This document shows positions 13,059 through 18,781 of a stretch of DNA of 21,617 nt, piece after piece (the first letter of the stretch is position 1; each line of letters starts with the position of its first letter). The position numbers and the translations under genes were made by a program. The notes beneath the pieces are model-generated. The model worked only from the letters and a program-made list of their open reading frames with translations, was not told where the DNA came from and did no database searches. The stretch lies in contig JAKEFE010000036.1 of assembly GCA_022616215.1 (NCBI GenBank), positions 1-21,617 on the forward strand, written 5' to 3'. Origin of the DNA: Candidatus Parcubacteria bacterium. GTDB taxonomy: Bacteria > Patescibacteriota > Minisyncoccia > Phycocordibacterales > Phycocordibacteraceae.

Positions 13059-13889
13059 CTACAACATCGGCTCTTTAAGCGCCTCCATTTCGGCCACCAC
13101 AGTGCCGATGCGTTCCGGCGAGATGCCAAGCGGGCGAAGCGCCTCACGCTTTTCCTGAAGCTGACCTATGGTAACGATGCCGTGGTCCACAAGGAGCCGT
13201 TTTTCGTTCTTTTTAAGTGTGGTGAGCGCCGTCACGGGATAAATTTTAGCTTGCATGATGCGGTCATACAAATTACCCTCCGTGGGGTAGCTCCACCCGA
13301 TGAGCCCGATGCCCGAACAGCGCGCAAACTGAATAGCATGTTCGGTGAATTTCGTGTTGGTTACCAAATACCCCACATCAACGGGGCACGTGTTTGAAAC
13401 TCGGGGATCACACTGCCAAATGTCGTCAAAACGTGCTTTCACATAAAGCGCGACTTTGACATCTGTTTTATACCCCGGATCGTTGTGGTACTTCAATTCC
13501 GCGGCAAGGCGTTCCTTGCCGCGCGAAGCATAGACATCCACTTCATGCGGCACGCACTTACCGGGAATCATTTTGCGCCACTCCACGTTCCAACCTTCGT
13601 GGCGGAAAAGTTCGGCGACAAAGTCTTCAAATGGGTGTCCGGTGGGTCCAAACTCAAAAATAGCGCGACGAAGACTATAGCGGGCGGCGGTCGCACGTTC
13701 CATGTCGCGAAGACGCGCAAACGCTCTCCGGTAAATTTCGTGCGTACTGGTGCCGTGTGCAATGGTTTTTTCTACCGCCTCACGAATGTGTGCGGCAGTA
13801 TGCGTGCCAGCACCCGCGCGACGAAGCGACGCTTCAAGTTTTGAACCGTCAAATGCTTCAACCGTGCCGTCGGCTTTTCGAATGTCCAC
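13059..13889 (-). CDS. ATP-cone domain fused to an Mrr-like PD-(D/E)XK nuclease
   Basis: A 276-residue protein in three parts. Residues 1 to about 75 form an ATP-cone (DIRKADGTVEAFDGSKLEASL, then a helical region), the nucleotide-sensing domain best known from ribonucleotide reductase and NrdR. Residues about 85-200 resemble the Mrr-type restriction endonuclease fold, with D118 (HEVDVYA) and E131/K133 (AAELKYH) as the D...ExK core. Residues about 225-276 look like a small helix-hairpin-helix unit (LLVDHGIVTIGQL, PLGISPERIGTVVAEME). The start is a GTG at 13887-13889 directly after the mnmA TGA, in the same frame, with no room for a ribosome binding site. A nuclease whose activity responds to dNTP or ATP levels is a reasonable inference, not a demonstrated function. 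No methyltransferase or restriction partner is nearby. Confidence 0.82.
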   Translation of the reverse strand: MDIRKADGTVEAFDGSKLEASLRRAGAGTHTAAHIREAVEKTIAHGTSTHEIYRRAFARLRDMERATAARYSLRRAIFEFGPTGHPFEDFVAELFRHEGWNVEWRKMIPGKCVPHEVDVYASRGKERLAAELKYHNDPGYKTDVKVALYVKARFDDIWQCDPRVSNTCPVDVGYLVTNTKFTEHAIQFARCSGIGLIGWSYPTEGNLYDRIMQAKIYPVTALTTLKKNEKRLLVDHGIVTIGQLQEKREALRPLGISPERIGTVVAEMEALKEPML

Positions 13890-14942
13890 TCACGAAATAA
13901 TACCACCACCAACACATTCGTTGCCGCGATACAACACGAGTGATTGTCCGGGCGCAAGCGGTTCCGTCAAAGGTGTGGTCGGAGAAAATGTATTGTTACT
14001 CCACACACCTTTGAGCATCGGCCCGTGATACCGATATTGTGCTTCCAGCTGTTCGTTATCATCCAACGTACCGATGAGATTCACGTCAGTAAGCACCATG
14101 TGAACAACCGGCGAGCTGTGCTGTTTGTGTTTTGAAACCGTTATTTCATTCTTTGCATGATCTTTGGCAACAACAAACCACGGACCCGAAGGTGCTTCTT
14201 TCAACGAAGCGCGTTCGCCAAAGGTGTAAAGCGCGGCTCCCTCGTGTGTTCCTAGTTCTTTTCCTGTCTCATCGCGGGCTATGCCTTCACGAACGCCGAC
14301 CTCACTACGCAAGAAATCCTCTACAGAAACCGAGCCCAAAAAACAGATACCTTGGCTGTCTTTCTTTTCCGAGACGGGAAGAGTGAAGCGGCGCGCGAGC
14401 GCGCGCACTTTTTCCTTTGTATACGCACTAAGCGGGAACAGCGTGTGCGCCAAAACACTTCGTGGCACAGCCCAGAGAAAGTAACTCTGGTCTTTTGCAG
14501 GATCTGCTCCGCGAAAGAGTTTTCCTTCTTTAGTCTTTGCGTAGTGACCTGTTGCGATGAAATCTGCTTCGTGTTTTTTCGCAAAATGATAAAACGCACC
14601 GAATTTCACGTCGCGATTGCACATGATGTCGGGGTTTGGCGTTCGTCCCGCACCATATTCCCGTATAAGGTAGTCAATGACTGCTTGTTTGTATTCTTGT
14701 GATGCATCTAAAGTAACAAACGGGATGCCAAGGTGAGCCGCAATCCGCATAGCATCGCGCCTATCTTCTGCCCACGTGCAGGGAAGTTCCGGAGGATACC
14801 AGCCCTTTATGAACACTCCCGTCACGGCGTAACCGTCTTGTTGGAGGAGTGCGGCCGTTACAGCAGAGTCTACTCCGCCTGAAAGGCCAACAAATACGCG
14901 CTTTTTTGTTTTTTCCTTGACATGCGGCTTCACATTTTGCAT
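13890..14942 (-). CDS. mnmA: tRNA-specific 2-thiouridylase MnmA
   Basis: It makes 2-thiouridine at the wobble base of tRNAs for Lys, Glu and Gln. Counted from the ATG at 14940-14942 it has 350 residues. The PP-loop SGGVDS is at 21-26, the catalytic Cys in NPDIMCNRDVKFG is C108, ATGHYAKT is at 130-137 and the second catalytic Cys in SQGICFLG is C200; a C-terminal beta-barrel follows. A GTG at 15000-15002 would add 20 residues, but these resemble nothing in the family and cross the divergent small gene's ribosome binding site. The stop TGA at 13890-13892 abuts the GTG of the ATP-cone nuclease. No clear promoter or Shine-Dalgarno is visible before the ATG. Confidence 0.96.
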   Translation of the reverse strand: MQNVKPHVKEKTKKRVFVGLSGGVDSAVTAALLQQDGYAVTGVFIKGWYPPELPCTWAEDRRDAMRIAAHLGIPFVTLDASQEYKQAVIDYLIREYGAGRTPNPDIMCNRDVKFGAFYHFAKKHEADFIATGHYAKTKEGKLFRGADPAKDQSYFLWAVPRSVLAHTLFPLSAYTKEKVRALARRFTLPVSEKKDSQGICFLGSVSVEDFLRSEVGVREGIARDETGKELGTHEGAALYTFGERASLKEAPSGPWFVVAKDHAKNEITVSKHKQHSSPVVHMVLTDVNLIGTLDDNEQLEAQYRYHGPMLKGVWSNNTFSPTTPLTEPLAPGQSLVLYRGNECVGGGIIS

Positions 14943-14945
14943 GGT
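14917..14945 (+). promoter_or_regulatory. Possible promoter of the small plus-strand gene
   Basis: A perfect TTGACA (14917-14922) is followed after 17 nt by CATGGT (14940-14945), a weak -10 with 3 of 6 matches. It would start transcription near 14952, giving a roughly 30-nt leader that includes the Shine-Dalgarno at 14967-14978. The sites lie inside the 5' end of mnmA on the other strand. Confidence 0.3.
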
Positions 14946-14966
14946 ACAGGAAGCGATGGCGTCTTG

Positions 14967-14978
14967 AAAGGAGGTGAT
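14967..14978 (+). promoter_or_regulatory. Full-consensus Shine-Dalgarno AAAGGAGGTGAT
   Basis: The 12 nt are fully complementary to the usual bacterial 16S 3' end. AGGAGG ends 8 nt before the TTG at 14983, the best spacing for initiation. This decides the TTG start over the GTG at 14974, which lies inside the Shine-Dalgarno itself. No other gene in the window has anything comparable. Confidence 0.8.
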
Positions 14979-14982
14979 ACTC

Positions 14983-15267
14983 TTGGAAACGCCTACGCGC
15001 ACTCTTCGAGTGCAAACCCGAAACTCGGTACGGCTTCGTATAGCCCCGGGGGGATTTTTTGGTAGAACAATTCCGCCAGGAACAACTACCGAGGTCTCAC
15101 TGGATCGAAAAAACGGGTGGATGTCCGTGGACGAATACGACGGTCATGGGCTATCACTCACAGAGTGGGAGAAGCGCTGGGATGATCTGGACGTTGAATT
15201 CTTCCGACTCACTGATGGAGTGTGGAAGAAAGTAAGCGTGTGGAGAAAACCTCGCGTCTCCGGGTGA
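14983..15267 (+). CDS. Small protein of unknown function
   Basis: A 94-residue protein, not recognised. The start is the TTG at 14983-14985, placed 8 nt behind a complete Shine-Dalgarno; the frame could also begin at GTG 14974, but that codon is part of the ribosome binding site. The sequence has a basic N-terminal third (TRTLRVQTRNSVRLRIAPGG), an IPPGTTTEVSL segment suggesting beta strands, and a Trp-rich acidic-to-basic second half (LTEWEKRWDDLDVEFF, GVWKKVSVWRKP). No signal peptide, membrane helix, cysteine or known motif is present. It is monocistronic: a promoter-like TTGACA lies upstream and a Rho-independent terminator follows 3 nt after the TGA. It is divergent from mnmA and convergent with mltG. 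The gene signals make a real coding sequence likely despite the lack of homology. Confidence 0.75.
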   Translation: METPTRTLRVQTRNSVRLRIAPGGFFGRTIPPGTTTEVSLDRKNGWMSVDEYDGHGLSLTEWEKRWDDLDVEFFRLTDGVWKKVSVWRKPRVSG

Positions 15268-15270
15268 CTA

Positions 15271-15305
15271 AAGCCGCGAATCCTCACCGATGCGCGGCTT
15301 TTTTT
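15271..15305 (+). terminator. Rho-independent terminator of the small plus-strand gene
   Basis: AAGCCGCG (15271-15278) pairs with CGCGGCTT (15293-15300) around a 14-nt loop and runs straight into a T tract (15299-15305). It begins 3 nt after the TGA. In the other direction the hairpin directly follows the mltG stop, but its U tract is only three bases, so it would end mltG transcripts less well. Confidence 0.85.
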
Positions 15306-16296
15306 AGTCTAGGTACAGCGCGCGATTTTGTTTGTGTTCTTCAAAGGTTATTGCGTAGCGCATTTCTCCGTCTCTTCCGGTGAGATAATAAAAATAATCA
15401 GTGTTAGCCGGATCAAGCGCGGCTTTTAACGAGTCTAGTCCGGGATTGCTGATAGGACCGGGCGGCAGTCCTTTATTTTGGTACGTGTTATACGGGGAAT
15501 CAATTTCAAGATCGGCAAGCGACGGACTGTACGTTGCGGTTTCTTTTATATATCCGAAGACGGCGTCTACCTGAAGCGGATGCCCCGCATCAATTCTATT
15601 CCAGAGAATACCGGAAATCACGCGGCCGTCTTCAAGTCCGCGCGCCTCACGCTCAATGAGGGACGCCATGATGACGATATCTCGCGGAGACCGACCGCTT
15701 GTGATGCGCGAGAACGTCAGTGTGCCGAATTTTTGAGAAAACGTACCAGTCATTTGTTCAATAACCTCCGTGGGCGTTGCGTCTATTTCTATCTTGTACG
15801 TGTCCGGAAAAAGATAGCCCTCGTACGGAAGTGCCTCGGTTATAAAGGTGTCCGCATCAAATTCGGGAAGTGCTTCTTTCAAAATAAACGCCATTTGCCT
15901 CGCAGTAACGCCCTCGGGAAACGTAACGGAAACGGTGGGAATACCTGAAATACCGTTTGCAAGCCGATACACCACCGTGGAAAGCCCGACAGGCTCAAGA
16001 AACAGATAGCGTCCGGCTTGAATATCTTTATCGGCTCGCCCCACTCGCGCGATGACTTCAAACACCAATGCGGAGCGTATGACGTTTTGTTCTTCAAGCA
16101 TGCGCGCAGTCTCCCGGAAGGTTGCTTCTTCCGTTATCGTTATGGTTGTTCCGGTTGGAAAGCCAAACGGCGGCAACAGCAAGAAAAACACAAAGGCAAG
16201 AAATGCGACTACCGGAAAAGCCACGGCGTAGGCGCGTTTGTGGCTCTCCATGTGCAAGCCAAGCGCAGTGAGGGTTTTACCAACAAGACCAAGCAT
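15304..16296 (-). CDS. mltG: Endolytic murein transglycosylase MltG (YceG-like)
   Basis: It cleaves nascent glycan strands in the periplasmic or outer-face peptidoglycan and limits chain length. The 330-residue protein has one N-terminal membrane helix (about 22-43), a LysM-like part, and the YceG domain with PYEGYLFPDTYKI (157-169), MASLIEREA (210-218, catalytic Glu E215) and the ILWNRIDAGHPLQVDAVFGYI block (230-250). A YNTYQNKGLPPGPISNPG segment and a TDYFYYLTGRDGE end are also typical. The start is the ATG at 16294-16296, 3 nt after the stop of the upstream membrane protein, so the two are co-translated. Its stop at 15304-15306 touches the terminator of the plus-strand small gene. Confidence 0.95.
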   Translation of the reverse strand: MLGLVGKTLTALGLHMESHKRAYAVAFPVVAFLAFVFFLLLPPFGFPTGTTITITEEATFRETARMLEEQNVIRSALVFEVIARVGRADKDIQAGRYLFLEPVGLSTVVYRLANGISGIPTVSVTFPEGVTARQMAFILKEALPEFDADTFITEALPYEGYLFPDTYKIEIDATPTEVIEQMTGTFSQKFGTLTFSRITSGRSPRDIVIMASLIEREARGLEDGRVISGILWNRIDAGHPLQVDAVFGYIKETATYSPSLADLEIDSPYNTYQNKGLPPGPISNPGLDSLKAALDPANTDYFYYLTGRDGEMRYAITFEEHKQNRALYLD

Positions 16297-16299
16297 AGA

Positions 16300-17637
16300 C
16301 TAGAGAGGAACGTTTGCGGGAGCGGCGCTTGTCGTTGACGGGATACGCGGAATGGAGGATGTTTTTATGGTTGCCGAAGGAATATGAAAGAGTGTTGCTA
16401 GTTCTTCAACGCTCATTATCATCCAGCTCCCTCTGTACGGAGGATAAAAATACGCCCGACGGCGATACAAATTCAAAACTGCGTGCATATCTTCGGCCTC
16501 ACGTTTACCGCCGACATTCACCCACGGAAAATCTGCATAAAAATCCGACCAAAGGCCGGCGCTTCGTATGTTGTTTAGTGTTTCCGAACCAAGTGGTTTG
16601 AACACATTAGACAGGTATCCTTTCATGTTGCTTTGAAAAAGCTCTGTCGGGGCGGAATACACGGCGCGGATGCCCACATCAAACCCGGGTTTACTGATGT
16701 TGCGCTCTATGGCAGCCATGGTGTCTTTTTGTTGCGGAGTGGGGTTTGGAAATCCTTTGTCGTTGACATATTCTTTTCGCATTTTCTCTATCGTTTCTTT
16801 TGCTTCGTCTTTCCAGGTGAACAGTTCTCCTTTTGCTGTTTTCTTCCCGCGAAACTTCTCCCATTTGGTGAAGCGAATCATTATTTGTATCCAGACTTGC
16901 TCTCCCGGACCCGCAGAACCAAGAAATTCAAGCACTTGTGCAAGCGGGTTTACCTGCTCTTCGTCTCTTCCCGGAGGCTTATCAAGGCCGTAGTCCACGT
17001 ATGTCTTTATCGGAAAAGGATCCGGCTGTCCGTGTTTGTACTCCCACGCGCCCATTTTGTAGGGCGCGTGACTTGCATCGCGCAAACGACTGTAATCGGC
17101 GGCTTCAATGATTTCCACATCAGAGTATTGCGCATACAAGTATGTTTCCACGGCGCGGCGCATGTCTTCGCGTGTCCAAATGTACATATGTACAACTCCT
17201 TCAAGTGAAACGAGTTCAAGCGACCACCACGGACGCATACCGCCAACCACGTAGCGTTTGTGCCAGGTGCTTTCTCCGGGGCCCAAATGAATGTTGGTAA
17301 GAAACGTTTCCATGGCCTGCGGGGTTTTGAGCGTGTCGCGAGGAATACGAATTTCAAGCAACACGAATTTTTTGCCAGTAGAAATAAAATCCATGCGCTT
17401 GTACTGAAGCCAACGCATGAGCGTAAAACGCCCCACGACTATGGGAAGCCATACAGGAGCGGCGAGGAACAGAACTGACCAACTGTAATCGCTTTGCGTA
17501 CCGCCCGTTGCGGTAAAAAGAAGCGCCGCAAAAAGGAAAAGAAAGATAAGGGCCCAGCCCGAAAGAATAAACCCTGATTTGGTGTGCAGTTTTCCGAGCC
17601 ATGTGTGAAGCTCTTCTAAAAACGGGAGCGAAGCCAT
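16300..17637 (-). CDS. Two-TM membrane protein resembling the N-terminal part of CPR HerA/VirB4-type ATPases
   Basis: A 445-residue protein with two membrane helices near the N-terminus (about 22-44 and 54-76) and a large soluble part. Features I associate with CPR proteins that precede HerA/VirB4-like ATPase domains are a QVWIQIMIRF strand, a roughly 60-residue helical insertion with FRGKKT, FNFYRRRAYFYPPYR-like text (here LNLYRRRAYFYPPYR), and the ending MSVEELATLFHIPSATIKTSSIPR followed by a Pro/Ala-rich tail. This is recognition from memory, not a search. No Walker A or B motif is present and the protein stops just where the ATPase would begin, so either the ATPase is a separate gene elsewhere or has been lost. 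The downstream gene is mltG (3-nt gap); an association of a DNA- or protein-export system with a wall-cutting enzyme is plausible. The start ATG is at 17635-17637, leaderless. Confidence 0.55.
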   Translation of the reverse strand: MASLPFLEELHTWLGKLHTKSGFILSGWALIFLFLFAALLFTATGGTQSDYSWSVLFLAAPVWLPIVVGRFTLMRWLQYKRMDFISTGKKFVLLEIRIPRDTLKTPQAMETFLTNIHLGPGESTWHKRYVVGGMRPWWSLELVSLEGVVHMYIWTREDMRRAVETYLYAQYSDVEIIEAADYSRLRDASHAPYKMGAWEYKHGQPDPFPIKTYVDYGLDKPPGRDEEQVNPLAQVLEFLGSAGPGEQVWIQIMIRFTKWEKFRGKKTAKGELFTWKDEAKETIEKMRKEYVNDKGFPNPTPQQKDTMAAIERNISKPGFDVGIRAVYSAPTELFQSNMKGYLSNVFKPLGSETLNNIRSAGLWSDFYADFPWVNVGGKREAEDMHAVLNLYRRRAYFYPPYRGSWMIMSVEELATLFHIPSATIKTSSIPRIPSTTSAAPANVPL

Positions 17638-17643
17638 GTGGTC

Positions 17644-17652
17644 AGTATAACA
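17644..17652 (-). promoter_or_regulatory. Predicted leaderless promoter before the two-TM protein and mltG
   Basis: Minus-strand TGT followed by TATACT (TATACT at 17644-17649) is an extended -10 ending 6 nt before the ATG at 17637. It directly follows the palindrome at 17654-17677, which occupies the usual -35 position. Confidence 0.5.
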
Positions 17653-17653
17653 A

Positions 17654-17677
17654 GAACCCGCGGCTAGCCGCGGGTTC
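17654..17677. terminator. Perfect GC-rich palindrome, probable terminator or operator
   Basis: GAACCCGCGGC (17654-17664) and GCCGCGGGTTC (17667-17677) are exact reverse complements around TA. It lies 7 nt after the stop of the sigma4/HARE gene on the minus strand. The U tract expected of a Rho-independent terminator is poor (TTGTTAT), and it overlaps the -35 position of the next promoter, so a regulatory operator is also possible. Confidence 0.55.
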
Positions 17678-17684
17678 GTGTGTG

Positions 17685-18737
17685 TTAGGCGAGTGAATAG
17701 ACGCCGTTTTTGCTGCGTGTGAAATGCCGTGCGTCGTTTAGGTTTACGAGAATGGTGTTGTCTTTGACGTAGCGGACTTTTTTCACTGCGGTGAGTACTT
17801 GGTCGCGGGTCATGGGGCCTGCTTTCAACACTTCAGCAATAACATCGCGCACCACGCCCGGTTTGTAGCCCCATTCGGAAAGCGCGTAGAGTCCGCGGCC
17901 GACGAGTACGAAACGATCATCTTTCATGAGTTCATTGTGCGTGGTTGCCACGTGCGCTTTCTTTGCGAACAGTTCGCTGATGGCATTTGCCACATCGCGA
18001 AAATGCATCGGCGCGCCAGAACGTTTAATGACCAGATACGCGTAGTCGCGAATGCCTTTGGTGCGGATGGCAGGCACGTGTGCGCGGCCCCACTCGGCAA
18101 GCGGGTTTTTTGCAATGATTTTTGAAAGCGAGAGCCAGCGTTTCAACACTTCTTCGTTTCGGTACGCCATTTCAAGTTCTTTCAGCTCCGTGATGAAACG
18201 GCTGAAAAGGTCGCTTTCGGAGAGCACCTCCGTGTCGGAGAGCGAACCGTACAGACTGGAAAGCGCTTTATGCACTTTCTTTGCGATTTGGTGGTCTACG
18301 TGCCACCGTGCATAAAACTCATCAGTTTCGCGCTCGCGGAAAAAGGCGCTTCCAACGACCAGAAGAAAGCGAAAGCGGTTTTTTGCTTTTTCATCGATTG
18401 CAAGGCCTGCAAGGAGGTCATCTTCCGGCACAATGACGCCCAGACTTTCCACGTATTTTTGGAGCTCTGAGAACTGTTTTTCGGCATCTTTGAATGCGGC
18501 CCCGCCGCGCACAGCCTCTATGGCCGATGCTTCAATTTGGCGCACGCGCTCACGAGTAATGCTCCATCGGTCTCCGATGGCTTCAAGTGTTTCTCGCGCA
18601 GGCGAGGCGCCAAGACCAAAGCGAAGCGTGAGCACTTCGCGTCCGCGCTCTCCAATATCGCCCAACAGTTTCTTGACGAGTGCGCCGCTGTCAAACAATG
18701 GCCGGACGCTTTCGGTCTTCTGTTTCAAGTTTGCCAT
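17685..18737 (-). CDS. Sigma-70 region 4 / HARE-HTH protein (transcription regulator)
   Basis: A 350-residue protein. Residues about 28-78 match sigma-70 region 4: GERGREVLTLRFGLG, then LEAIGDRWSITRERVRQIEASAI, the -35-binding helix-turn-helix. Regions 1-3 of a sigma factor are absent, so it cannot open promoters alone. A helical middle follows (about 80-220). Residues about 228-288 (DYAYLVIKRSGAPMHFRDVANAISELF, then FVLVGRGLYALSEWG) match the HARE-HTH/RpoE-delta winged helix, and a second, weaker copy-like unit ends the protein (VVRDVIAEVLKAGPMTRDQVLTAV..., NGVYSLA). The start ATG 18735-18737 lies 8 nt after a perfect TATAAT. It is the first gene after leuS in this direction. A role as an RNA-polymerase-associated regulator that modifies -35 recognition is inference. 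Confidence 0.8.
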   Translation of the reverse strand: MANLKQKTESVRPLFDSGALVKKLLGDIGERGREVLTLRFGLGASPARETLEAIGDRWSITRERVRQIEASAIEAVRGGAAFKDAEKQFSELQKYVESLGVIVPEDDLLAGLAIDEKAKNRFRFLLVVGSAFFRERETDEFYARWHVDHQIAKKVHKALSSLYGSLSDTEVLSESDLFSRFITELKELEMAYRNEEVLKRWLSLSKIIAKNPLAEWGRAHVPAIRTKGIRDYAYLVIKRSGAPMHFRDVANAISELFAKKAHVATTHNELMKDDRFVLVGRGLYALSEWGYKPGVVRDVIAEVLKAGPMTRDQVLTAVKKVRYVKDNTILVNLNDARHFTRSKNGVYSLA

Positions 18738-18745
18738 GTGTTCTA

Positions 18746-18773
18746 ATTATACCAGATGGGCAGATTTTCGCAA
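18746..18773 (-). promoter_or_regulatory. Predicted leaderless promoter of the sigma4/HARE gene
   Basis: TTGCGA (18768-18773), a 16-nt spacer and TATAAT (18746-18751) preceded by TGG make the strongest promoter-like sequence in the window. The -10 ends 8 nt before the ATG, so the transcript would start at or one to two nt before the start codon. It lies just past the leuS stop. Confidence 0.6.
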
Positions 18774-18781
18774 GGGGCCCG

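Noticed and set aside
13890..13892. UGA recoded as glycine so that mnmA and the nuclease are one protein
   Set aside because: Other genes end at TGA followed at once by the start of the next gene (MGMT-like to ung, PD-(D/E)XK to MGMT-like), and homologues end there, so UGA acts as a stop.
14943..15002. Extension of mnmA to the GTG at 15002
   Set aside because: The 20 added residues do not resemble the family N-terminus and overlap the Shine-Dalgarno and start of the divergent gene.
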